DNA of 64,000 nucleotides, from positions 310,001 through 374,000 of the forward strand of contig NZ_JQGJ02000003.1 in the NCBI RefSeq assembly GCF_000802155.2, read 5' to 3'. Under the pieces are notes generated by a model. That model saw nothing but the letters and a program-made list of their open reading frames with translations. It was not told where the DNA came from and searched no databases. A program made the translations under genes and the position numbers. Within the stretch, counting starts at the first letter, position 1, and each line of letters begins with the position of its first letter. Origin of the DNA: Pseudomonas frederiksbergensis. Its GTDB lineage: Bacteria > Pseudomonadota > Gammaproteobacteria > Pseudomonadales > Pseudomonadaceae. Shown here piece by piece: positions 26,267-34,149 of this stretch.

Positions 26267-26818
26267 ATGAACAGCCTGAACCTCATGCTCCCCCCGCAAA
26301 CCTCACCGACACGCCCCAGTGCGCCAGGTGTCAGCTTCGGCGAGGAGCGCAAGCTGCGTCTGTTTGTGCAAAAGCGCGTCCTCAATCAGGACGACGCCGA
26401 CGACATCATCCAACTCACGTATCTGGAAGCCTGGCGCAACCAGGAGAAATTCAAGGGCCTGGCCAAGCCGGACACCTGGCTGTGCGGCATCGCCTTGAAC
26501 CTGATCCGCAATCACTTCCGCCGCTTCTATGCGCAACCGCCGCTGAGCACGTTCGATGAGAGCGATTTCAACGAATCCAGCGAGGACATAGACCTGAGTG
26601 AACTGTGCGACAACCATCGGCTGCTGGACCGCACGTTGTTGGCGATGGACGCGCTGCCCAAGGACATGCGCGACACCTTGTGGACCGCCGTGGACACCGA
26701 AAGCAGCTACCGCGATGCCGCCGAACGGCTGGGCGTGCCCATCGGCACCGTGCGCTCACGGTTGTTTCGCGCCCGTGAACAACTCAAGCGAAGCGTCTAT
26801 GGAGAAGCCCGGCCATGA
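26267..26818 (+). CDS. hrpL: HrpL, ECF sigma factor of the hrp regulon (RspL-like)
   Basis: The 183-residue protein has ECF region 2 (NQDDADDIIQLTYLEAWRNQ; WLCGIALNLIRNHFR) and region 4 with a helix-turn-helix (SYRDAAERLGVPIGTVRSRL). It recognises the hrp boxes listed here. The start at 26267 follows AGGG and gives the usual HrpL length; an in-frame ATG at 26240 is the alternative. A sigma-54 promoter lies upstream. The 3' end overlaps the next gene (ATGA). Confidence 0.95.
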   Translation: MNSLNLMLPPQTSPTRPSAPGVSFGEERKLRLFVQKRVLNQDDADDIIQLTYLEAWRNQEKFKGLAKPDTWLCGIALNLIRNHFRRFYAQPPLSTFDESDFNESSEDIDLSELCDNHRLLDRTLLAMDALPKDMRDTLWTAVDTESSYRDAAERLGVPIGTVRSRLFRAREQLKRSVYGEARP

Positions 26819-27411
26819 ACAACAATCGTTTGAACAGCCGACCCGACCTGCCACGCGGCGTGCGCCGCTATACGCCCGACGACCTGCCGGTGATGACGGA
26901 TATCTTCAACGAAAGCGCTCTGGGGGGAACCAGCTCTCCTGTGCTCAGAGCGTTTTCCCTGAAGGAAATGACGTTTTTCGTCGATTGCTTCGTCAAGGAA
27001 GGTGATCCGATCTACGTACTCGAACGCGGTGGCGAGGTCGTCGCCTGGCTGATTGTCAATCGCTTCTGCTGGGGGGCCCAGGCCTGTCGGTTGACCGGTG
27101 AGGTGTCGATCTATGTGCGCAACGACCACATCGGCAGCGGCGTCGGCATTCGCCTGGGCCAGGCCGCCGTGGTCCTTGCCAGGCAGTATGGTTTCGAGAC
27201 GCTGGTGGCCTGGATCATCGAGCACAACGAGGCGAGCAAGCGTGGCGTGCAAGGGTTGGGCGCGACGCAATGGGGACGCTTTCCGGGCATCGCCCGGTTC
27301 GCTGACAAACGTGCGGATGTGGTGCTTTACGGGCTGCACCTGATACCCATCGAGACCACACCCATTACCGCTTCAGCACCTGCGCCAACATTTGAGGCCA
27401 GCCTGGCGTGA
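26815..27411 (+). CDS. GNAT-family N-acetyltransferase coupled to hrpL
   Basis: The 198-residue protein has the GNAT fold: an N-terminal VRRYTPDDLPVMTDIFNES segment, then beta strand SIYVRNDHIGSGVG giving the acetyl-CoA pyrophosphate loop, and a VAWIIEHNEASKRGVQGLG segment typical of phosphinothricin-acetyltransferase-like enzymes. It overlaps hrpL by 4 nt, so it should be made from the sigma-54 hrpL transcript. The substrate is unknown, and I know of no T3SS role for such an enzyme at this position. Confidence 0.8.
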   Translation: MNNNRLNSRPDLPRGVRRYTPDDLPVMTDIFNESALGGTSSPVLRAFSLKEMTFFVDCFVKEGDPIYVLERGGEVVAWLIVNRFCWGAQACRLTGEVSIYVRNDHIGSGVGIRLGQAAVVLARQYGFETLVAWIIEHNEASKRGVQGLGATQWGRFPGIARFADKRADVVLYGLHLIPIETTPITASAPAPTFEASLA

Positions 27412-27415
27412 GTGC

Positions 27416-27448
27416 GCGGCTCGTCTGGCAGCCTGTCGGACGAGCCGC
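27416..27448 (+). terminator. Hairpin after the hrpL-acetyltransferase operon
   Basis: GCGGCTCGTC and GACGAGCCGC form a perfect 10-bp stem around a 13-nt loop, directly after the acetyltransferase stop. No T tract follows, so termination strength is uncertain. Confidence 0.55.
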
Positions 27449-27494
27449 AACATTCATCGGCTTTCAGGCCCATGCCATTTTTTGCACAACCTTA

Positions 27495-28709
27495 TCAATC
27501 CACCGACCAGCACACCGGCAACGCATCCGGTCCTCGAAAGTTGGGCACATAGCGCCAGCGCACAGCGGCTGGATCAACGGCCAGTCGCAGACCCGGACAG
27601 CGCCGCAGCAGCGTATTCAACGCAATCTCCAACTCCTGCCGGGCCAACGATGCGCCCAGGCAATAATGCGTGCCCTTGCCAAAGGACATGTGCGGGCAGG
27701 CCGGGCGCGTGACATCGAGCGTGTCGGGATTGGCGCACATCGCCTCGTCGCGATTGGCGGAACCCACCACCGCCACCAGCAACTGGCCCCGCTGCAAGCG
27801 CTGCCCTCCCAATTCAGTGTCCTGGGTGACGAAGCGGACCATCGCCCGCTCCACCGACGAGTCATAACGCAAAAGTTCTTCGACCGCGTCCGTCATCAGC
27901 GCTGGCTGGTCACGCAAGCGGGCCAGTGCCTCGGGGTGCTGCAAGAGCATGTGCACGGCGTTGCCGATCATCGACGCCGATGTTTCGTGACCTGCGATGA
28001 TCAGCAACGCGATCATGCTGCACAGCTCGCTTCGGCTGAGCCTGCTGCCCTCTTCCTCGACCTGGGCCAGGGCCGAGACCAGATCATCGGTTGGCTGGGC
28101 ACGGCGCTGGTCGATCAAGGCGAGCATGTAGCCGGCAAACTCGTTGTAGCAGCGCTGCAACTCGCTCAGGTCATGGCCCACCTGCCGGACGATCAGGTGG
28201 GACCAGCGTCGAAAGTCCTCGCGGTCACGGGCAGGGACACCGAGCAGTTCGGCGATGACCGTGATGGACAAAGGAAAGGCATATTCGCTCACCAGATCCA
28301 TCCGCCCGTCCGGTTGGACGGCGTCGAGCAACGTCTCTGCGATCTGTCCGATACGCGGCCGCATGGCGTTGACCGCCTTCAACGTGAAAGCCTTGTTGAC
28401 CAGCCGACGCAGCCGGCGATGGCTTTCCCCGTCGCGGTTGAGCATGTGGTCGTTGAGGAATGCAATGGACTGCTCGCCACCGAGCATCGCCGCAAACCGC
28501 GGATCGATCCGTGACGGATCACGGGCAAAACGCTCGGTGTCCAGCAGCACCTCCTCGACTTCCCGGGCACCGGTGACGTACCACATCGGCAACTGTCCTT
28601 CGGGCTGGCTGAGGAACACCGGGGACGCCTGGCGCAACGTCGCATAGTGCCGGTAGGCCTCGCCGCGAAACGCGTCGCTGTTCAGGTCAAGGGTGCGCTC
28701 GTAAGGCAT
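27495..28709 (-). CDS. Cytochrome P450
   Basis: The 404-residue soluble bacterial P450 has the I-helix AGHET (residues 239-243), the ExxR helix EELLR (277-281) and the heme loop FGKGTHYCLG with Cys350. It resembles the CYP105/CYP107-like class that oxidises small hydrophobic compounds; the substrate is unknown. It lies inside the T3SS island, divergent from a serine hydrolase gene. The start at 28709 has GGAG at 7 nt; an ATG at 28715 is too close to it. A degenerate hrp box reading toward it lies at 28742-28770. No ferredoxin gene is nearby. Confidence 0.9.
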   Translation of the reverse strand: MPYERTLDLNSDAFRGEAYRHYATLRQASPVFLSQPEGQLPMWYVTGAREVEEVLLDTERFARDPSRIDPRFAAMLGGEQSIAFLNDHMLNRDGESHRRLRRLVNKAFTLKAVNAMRPRIGQIAETLLDAVQPDGRMDLVSEYAFPLSITVIAELLGVPARDREDFRRWSHLIVRQVGHDLSELQRCYNEFAGYMLALIDQRRAQPTDDLVSALAQVEEEGSRLSRSELCSMIALLIIAGHETSASMIGNAVHMLLQHPEALARLRDQPALMTDAVEELLRYDSSVERAMVRFVTQDTELGGQRLQRGQLLVAVVGSANRDEAMCANPDTLDVTRPACPHMSFGKGTHYCLGASLARQELEIALNTLLRRCPGLRLAVDPAAVRWRYVPNFRGPDALPVCWSVD

Positions 28710-28741
28710 CGACATTCTCCGGGGGTAGGAATCAATGCTCA

Positions 28742-28770
28742 TGAGTGGCTGGGCTCGGCAAAAAAGATCC
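28742..28770 (-). promoter_or_regulatory. Degenerate hrp-box-like site before the P450 gene
   Basis: On the minus strand GGATCT, 16 nt and CCACTCA match the consensus at 9 of 11 fixed positions. The -10 half is perfect and the -35 half has two changes. It ends 32 bp before the P450 start. Confidence 0.35.
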
Positions 28771-28796
28771 CTGTGGAAAGACTTCCGCTGGGTCAA

Positions 28797-28825
28797 TGAA
28801 CCGTTTCCCCAGCCCCCGTCACTCA
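28797..28825 (+). promoter_or_regulatory. Degenerate hrp-box-like site before the serine hydrolase gene
   Basis: TGAACC, 16 nt and TCACTCA match at 9 of 11 fixed positions. The whole 29-bp site matches the perfect hrpA box at 23 of 29 positions, including most of the spacer (GTTTCCCCAG against GTTTTCCCAG). It ends 31 bp before the hydrolase start. Confidence 0.45.
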
Positions 28826-28856
28826 AGGGAGAATCCCAACCCCGCATGGAGCTCAC

Positions 28857-30014
28857 ATGACGCATGCACTTACCATCCATGGCCACTGCAACCCTCGCTT
28901 CGAGTCGGTCAAGAAGGCCTTTATCGGGCTGATGCAAAGCCCTTTCGAACGCGGCGCCGCCCTGTGCATCCAGATCGACGGCGAAACGGTGATCGACCTC
29001 TGGGCCGGCATCGCCGGGCCGGAGCCCGCCAGCCATTGGCAGCACGACACGCTGCTCAACCTGTTCTCCTGCACCAAGCCCTTCACAGCCGTGGCGATCA
29101 TGCAGTTGGTCGGCGAAGGCCGCCTGGACCTGGACACGCCGATCTGCCATTACTGGCCCGAATTCGCCAATGCCGGCAAAGCCTCCATCACCTTGCGCCA
29201 GGTGCTCTGCCATCGCGCCGGGCTGCCGGCGCTGCGCACGCCCCTGGCACCGGAAACCCTTTACGACTGGGACACCATGACCGGCCTGATTGCCGGGGAA
29301 CAGCCGTGGGCCGACGCAGGGAAACGGCAGACCTATTCGCCGTTGCTGTTTGGCTGGATTCTCGGTGAACTACTGCGCCGGGTAGACGGCCTGAGCCCGG
29401 CGCAGAGCATCCACCAACGGGTGGCGATGCCGCTTGGGCTGGATTTCCATATTGGCCTGGATGACGCAACCATCGCTCGCTGCGCCTACATGGCGCGTAC
29501 CAAGGACGACGTCGACGACGAGGCCTTCGGGCGAGTGTTGCAGTACGTGCTCACCGAGCCGAATGCAATGAGCTCACTGGCCTTCGCCAATCCACCGATG
29601 GTACTGGGGCGCAGCAACGAAGCTGGCTGGAAACGCATGACCCAGCCGGCTGCCAACGGTCATGGCAACGCCCGCAGCCTGGCCCAGTTCTACGCAGGCC
29701 TGCTCGACGGGCGGTTGCTGGAGTCGCCGCTGCTCAACGAAATGCTGCGCGAGCACAGCGCCGAATACGACCCGACTATCCAGACTCCCACGCGGTTCGG
29801 CCTGGGCATCATGCTCAACCAGTCGGATGTGGCGAACGGCAGCTACGGCATGGGGCCCGAGGCTTTCGGCCACATGGGTGCCGGCGGCACCATCGGTTTC
29901 GCCGACCCCGAGCGCGGCGTGGCGTTCGGCTTCGCCTGCAACACCATTGGCTCCTACGTCTTGATGGACCCTCGCGCCCGAGGGCTGGCAAATGTCGCGA
30001 TGGGTTGCCTGTAA
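28857..30014 (+). CDS. Beta-lactamase-fold serine hydrolase (EstB-like)
   Basis: The 385-residue protein belongs to the class C beta-lactamase / penicillin-binding protein fold group. It has the active-site SxxK as SCTK (Ser71, Lys74) and a Tyr-containing TYSPLLFGWILGEL segment, with a GHMGAGGTIGFADPERG block near the C terminus. No signal peptide is present, so it is probably a cytoplasmic esterase or amidohydrolase, not a secreted lactamase. It is divergent from the P450 gene, and both may be in the HrpL regulon. Confidence 0.8.
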   Translation: MTHALTIHGHCNPRFESVKKAFIGLMQSPFERGAALCIQIDGETVIDLWAGIAGPEPASHWQHDTLLNLFSCTKPFTAVAIMQLVGEGRLDLDTPICHYWPEFANAGKASITLRQVLCHRAGLPALRTPLAPETLYDWDTMTGLIAGEQPWADAGKRQTYSPLLFGWILGELLRRVDGLSPAQSIHQRVAMPLGLDFHIGLDDATIARCAYMARTKDDVDDEAFGRVLQYVLTEPNAMSSLAFANPPMVLGRSNEAGWKRMTQPAANGHGNARSLAQFYAGLLDGRLLESPLLNEMLREHSAEYDPTIQTPTRFGLGIMLNQSDVANGSYGMGPEAFGHMGAGGTIGFADPERGVAFGFACNTIGSYVLMDPRARGLANVAMGCL

Positions 30015-30029
30015 GGTTTGATCGCCGGC

Positions 30030-31148
30030 TCACACCCCTGGCGGAGCCGCTTGCGCGACCTGCGGCTCCGCCACCCCATTCTCCGGAGCGGCAACGGCTT
30101 GCTCTTCGACACTCACCCTGGGCAACGCCGCCTTGGCGATCATCTCCGGTTGCGCCAGCAGCCTGCGAGACGCTTCCACGGGCATCAACAGACGCCCCCC
30201 GACCCGGCCGCGTCCGGCCGGGTTGAGCATGCGCAGCTCCCGCTCATGGACGCCCGATAACTGCGCCAGCTGCGCCAGGTCCACCGGCTGCGCCAAGGCG
30301 ACCATCTGGAAGTAGGGCTGGTCGGCGATCGGTGCCAGGCTCACGCCATATTCTGTGGGCGTGTTCACCAGTTGCGACAACGCCAGCAGCCGCGGCACGT
30401 AGTTCTGGGTCTCGCCGGGCAGCGACAGGTTCCAATAATCGGTCGCCAGTCCCCGCGCGCGGTTGCGCACGATGGCGTCGCGCACCCGACCTTCACCGGC
30501 GTTGTACGCGGCGAGGGCCAGCAACCAGTCGCCGTCGAAATATTCGTGCAGGTAGGACAAGTAATCCAGCGCAGCGCGGGTGGACGACGGAATGTCCCGG
30601 CGTTCGTCGTAGTCGCCACGCTGCTGCAGCTGGTAACGGCGGCCAGTGGCCGGAATGAACTGCCAGAGTCCCATGGCTTGGGCAGGCGATCGTGCATTGG
30701 GATTGAACCCGCTCTCGATCGCCGGCAGCAACGCCAGCTCCAGCGGCATGTTGCGTTTGTTCAGTTCGCCGACGATGAAGTGCAGGTAGCGACTGCCGGC
30801 CCGTCCGGTCTGGGTGAGGAACGCCGGGCGCTCCATCAACCAGCGGCGTTGCTCATCGATGCGCGCCACCCCTTGGGTCTTGGCCAGCAGGGAAAACCCC
30901 TGGCGCATGCGTGCCCACAGGCTGCCACCGCTTTGCGGCGATGATTCGCCAATCTTGATGATCGTGTCGGTGGGCGCCGGTTCAAGCCAGCGCAACTGGG
31001 CGCGGTACGGTTCATTGGCGAAGCGGTCGCCGATGGTCAGTTGGGGTTCGAGGTGCTGGCACCCGTACAGCAAGGTACCCAGGGCCAACATGGACAACCC
31101 TCTGGGGACAGCGCGAAGGGCCGGCGACGGTGCAAGTGATCGGGACAT
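30030..31148 (-). CDS. MltD-like lytic transglycosylase lipoprotein (HrpH-like)
   Basis: The 372-residue lipoprotein (lipobox LYGC, Cys30) has an SLT domain: catalytic Glu145 in LPAIESGFNP, then SPAQAMGLWQFIPATGR and LALAAYNAGEGRV. The C-terminal part (ELRMLNPAGRGRVGGRLLMP) recalls a LysM-type repeat. A perfect hrp box precedes it, so it is HrpL-controlled. HrpH in the P. syringae conserved effector locus is an equivalent MltD-like enzyme that lies near hopM1. It would open the peptidoglycan for the secretion apparatus. A housekeeping MltD is the alternative, but the promoter argues against it. Confidence 0.85.
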   Translation of the reverse strand: MSRSLAPSPALRAVPRGLSMLALGTLLYGCQHLEPQLTIGDRFANEPYRAQLRWLEPAPTDTIIKIGESSPQSGGSLWARMRQGFSLLAKTQGVARIDEQRRWLMERPAFLTQTGRAGSRYLHFIVGELNKRNMPLELALLPAIESGFNPNARSPAQAMGLWQFIPATGRRYQLQQRGDYDERRDIPSSTRAALDYLSYLHEYFDGDWLLALAAYNAGEGRVRDAIVRNRARGLATDYWNLSLPGETQNYVPRLLALSQLVNTPTEYGVSLAPIADQPYFQMVALAQPVDLAQLAQLSGVHERELRMLNPAGRGRVGGRLLMPVEASRRLLAQPEMIAKAALPRVSVEEQAVAAPENGVAEPQVAQAAPPGV

Positions 31149-31178
31149 GGCGGTCAACCTTGAATGAGGTGGCGCCAT

Positions 31179-31207
31179 TGGGTGGCAGATCACTTGCCAG
31201 CGGTTCC
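31179..31207 (-). promoter_or_regulatory. hrp box of the transglycosylase gene
   Basis: On the minus strand GGAACC, 16 nt and CCACCCA match the consensus exactly, 30 bp before the transglycosylase start. Confidence 0.9.
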
Positions 31208-31219
31208 ACACGGTGGAGT

Positions 31220-31247
31220 GGAACCGAAATGGCGCTGCTGTCACTCA
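31220..31247 (+). promoter_or_regulatory. hrp box of the chaperone-effector operon
   Basis: GGAACC, 15 nt and TCACTCA match the consensus at 10 of 11 fixed positions. It ends 51 bp before the chaperone start and lies 12 bp from the divergent box of the transglycosylase gene. Confidence 0.8.
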
Positions 31248-31298
31248 TCAGGGGCAGCAGGCGCTCGTCGGTGCCTGGATGACAATGCGAGGTCAATC

Positions 31299-31787
31299 AT
31301 GGCGTCACCCACCTATTGCAAGCTGATCGATCAGCTCTGCGAACTCACGATGATCCCTACCCCGTCAGCGTTCTATGAACAGGCGAACCTGTCGGTCAAG
31401 GAGGTCGACTTCTCCCTCAAGCACACGCCTGGCGTGGGCGAGGGCGACGTTTTCATCTACTGCGGCTTCGGGCCGTTGCCAGTGGCAAATCGCGAAGCAG
31501 TCATGCAACGGCTGCTGGAAACCAACCTGTATCTGCTGAGCGGCGCGTTCTGCCCGTCGCTGTCGTACAACCGCGACAGCGAACAGGTGGTCCTGATCGG
31601 CCACGTCCCCCTGGACAACCTCAGCGCCGAGCGCCTGCTCGGGCTGATGGGCGGTGCCGCCGACATGGCGCTGATCTGGCGGGACGGCTACTTCTTCGAC
31701 GGCGCCGGCCCGAACCAAGCCGCCAAGCCCACCCAGCAAAAAACCACCCCGCGCAGCGCAGGGCTCAACAACGCCCTGTCGATCTAG
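31299..31787 (+). CDS. shcM: ShcM-like T3SS effector chaperone
   Basis: The 162-residue acidic protein has the CesT chaperone layout. It begins YCKLIDQLCEL, has an FSLKHTPGVGEGDVFIYCGFG beta region, a LLETNLYLLSGAFCPSLSYN dimer segment and a final helix. It lies 15 nt upstream of the HopM1-like effector gene. ShcM is the chaperone for HopM1 in P. syringae, so its client is almost certainly the next gene product. Confidence 0.85.
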   Translation: MASPTYCKLIDQLCELTMIPTPSAFYEQANLSVKEVDFSLKHTPGVGEGDVFIYCGFGPLPVANREAVMQRLLETNLYLLSGAFCPSLSYNRDSEQVVLIGHVPLDNLSAERLLGLMGGAADMALIWRDGYFFDGAGPNQAAKPTQQKTTPRSAGLNNALSI

Positions 31788-31802
31788 GAAGGAGAACACG
31801 AC

Positions 31803-33914
31803 ATGCCAGCAGTATCAGTAGGCGGAACCTCAAGTTCGGCGCCGTTACCCCAACAGGACGATCGGATCACACCGGTAAGACCCAGCCTGTCCGATCAGGT
31901 CCGTCCATCCACCACGCCCTTGGTGCCTTACCACTTTGAAGGGAAAGCGAGCAGCAAGACCCAGGAAACGCTCCAGGTCAAACAGAATCGTTTGGAAGGA
32001 ATGATCGGCAGGCTCGGCAAGAAGGACCCACAAAGTGACCCCATCGGCTTTGCACGAGCGCACATGAGCCTTGAAGGCAAGGTATTGAGCTACGCCCCAG
32101 GAACCAGCTATCAAGACGTTCAGAAACATCTCGCGCAACTCGGCGGCACGCCACACCCGATGCTGTCAGGCCAGGAAGAAACCGAAGCATTCGCCAAGGA
32201 TTTCAACGAGTACCTGGCCAAGAACGAGGGCGACAGGGAAGAGAGCGGAGGTTTCAAGGCAGTCTGGGACAAGCACTGCGAACGCGTTGGTAACACCCTC
32301 GGTGCCTATCATTCGCTGTGTCAGGAAGTGATCGATCAAACCCCGGGAGAAGATGATCTCAAGCTGCTGCGCAGCAGTCATGAAGCCTTTCGCGGCTATG
32401 CCAAAGGCGTCATGCAAGCCATGACGCAAGACATGCCCAAGCGGCTGAACACGTTCATGGAAAGCCGGATCGAGCACGCGCAACAAGCGGCGAGCAACGA
32501 GAGCCTTCCCCAGGCCGACCGAGACAAGGCGAGGGATGAGTTAGGGCAGTTGCGTGAGGTCAACAAAGAGCTTGGCGGATTGCTGAAGAAGGACGACGAC
32601 AAACCCAGCAAACTGGCAGCGGCGACGAAAAAAAACGAGGTGCTGGACACCGCGCTGAAGAACGTCGCACGCCAGGACTACGTGGCCGAACTCAAGACCC
32701 ATAGCGGCTTCGTGACAGGCCTGGCTGTATTTGCCGACGCTGGGATCCCCCAGGGCTTCGCGTCTGCCGGACACTTCGGCGCCGCCACCGCGGCGATCGA
32801 CGAGGCGATGGCGGACCAGTCCTTCGGAAAACATGTGGCGGCGACGTCAACCGTCCTGGGTACCGCCCACAAGGTGATCAGCGATGGCCTGCGCCCGTTT
32901 GTCCAGGTCGTCGTCGACAAGACGATCGGCCGAGGGCTGGAAAAGGTCGATCCGCTGGCGGTATACCCCAAGGCCCTGCAAGACATCACCGTGAACGGAC
33001 GGCGGGTTGCCAACCCACAACGCGATACCATCGACGCGACACAGAGCGAAAAGCGAGCTGATTTCAAACTGAAACAGAACGCCAACAATTTTGGCACCAT
33101 GAGCGGCGACTTTACTGGTTACCTCGCCTTCGGCGCGGCCCATGCGGTAAGGGACACGATAGATCAGTTCACGTCCGTCAACGCCTCCGGCATCGCGGCT
33201 CGCAGTGTCGCCTCTGCAGTAGGCGGCACCTTCATGGCGGGCGGACAGGCGGTAGCCAAATATGCCCAGACCCACGGCGATGAGCAAATCCCCACCTACC
33301 GCGTCACGAAGGAAAACCGCGAGTGGAAAGAACTCCTGCCCAAGGCGCTTGCCGAGGCGAAAGGCAAACTCAACCCGATCAGCATGGCCAATGTCACTGA
33401 CCTCGCCAACCGGATCGTGGGGGTGGGCCCAGGGATCGCCATGCGCACCGGCGCTGGGGATGCCGCCGCGGTGGGTGAAAACCCTGAAGTCAAAGAGAAA
33501 ATGGAGCAGATCGTCACGACCTTCTTCTCGTCCGGCCTGACGCTGCTGCCATTCTTTGCCAACAGCGTGGCCGCACCGCTCGAGAACAAGGCACTGGGCG
33601 ATGGCACTGACGACCTTGCCAAGCGGGCGCAGGTACCGTGGCAGAACGTAACCAACCCTAACCGGGACACCCTGCCCCACACCCAGACCGAAGGCTTGAC
33701 CCGCAACCTGGAGAACGTCTATCACGTCACCCGTGGCCTGACCCAGATTGTTCCGCAGAGCAGCCTCTCTGCGCTCAACATCACTGCCGACTTCGCCAAG
33801 GGGTTGGCAACGGGGCCGAAAAAAGCGGGCGATGGGGTCGAACTGGCGGAACGCGGAGAAGCGCCACCGCTTGGCGGACCGTCCACCGAAGCCACTCCCA
33901 CCCGACCCAGCTGA
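31803..33914 (+). CDS. ropM: HopM1-family T3SS effector (RopM-like)
   Basis: The 703-residue protein starts with a Ser/Pro/Gln-rich N terminus typical of type III export signals. Its C-terminal half follows HopM1: GDFTGYLAFGAAHAVRDTID with downstream GIAARSVASAVGG, and PNRDTLPHT (residues 619-627), where I recall PNRESLPHT in HopM1. Its length is close to HopM1 (about 710). HopM1 acts in host vesicle traffic and suppresses immunity; P. fluorescens relatives are called RopM. AAGGAG precedes the ATG, and it is cotranscribed with its chaperone gene. Confidence 0.85.
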   Translation: MPAVSVGGTSSSAPLPQQDDRITPVRPSLSDQVRPSTTPLVPYHFEGKASSKTQETLQVKQNRLEGMIGRLGKKDPQSDPIGFARAHMSLEGKVLSYAPGTSYQDVQKHLAQLGGTPHPMLSGQEETEAFAKDFNEYLAKNEGDREESGGFKAVWDKHCERVGNTLGAYHSLCQEVIDQTPGEDDLKLLRSSHEAFRGYAKGVMQAMTQDMPKRLNTFMESRIEHAQQAASNESLPQADRDKARDELGQLREVNKELGGLLKKDDDKPSKLAAATKKNEVLDTALKNVARQDYVAELKTHSGFVTGLAVFADAGIPQGFASAGHFGAATAAIDEAMADQSFGKHVAATSTVLGTAHKVISDGLRPFVQVVVDKTIGRGLEKVDPLAVYPKALQDITVNGRRVANPQRDTIDATQSEKRADFKLKQNANNFGTMSGDFTGYLAFGAAHAVRDTIDQFTSVNASGIAARSVASAVGGTFMAGGQAVAKYAQTHGDEQIPTYRVTKENREWKELLPKALAEAKGKLNPISMANVTDLANRIVGVGPGIAMRTGAGDAAAVGENPEVKEKMEQIVTTFFSSGLTLLPFFANSVAAPLENKALGDGTDDLAKRAQVPWQNVTNPNRDTLPHTQTEGLTRNLENVYHVTRGLTQIVPQSSLSALNITADFAKGLATGPKKAGDGVELAERGEAPPLGGPSTEATPTRPS

Positions 33915-34149
33915 CGAAACCGCCGGGCCATCGCCAGACGGTCCGGCATCCTCCTTTCCACCCTGGCCACAGGCAAACGCCCCTGTGGCCAGCCCTCGCG
34001 ACACACTTCGACGCTCATCCCCTCGCCACGCAATTCGGTTGATCAGGAAAAATCCCTCCGAGGAACGATGCACCGGCAAGCGGTTGCATGTTAAACAGGG
34101 AATCAACAGCAAGATCATGGGACCGCTGTCACTCGAATAAGGATCAACC

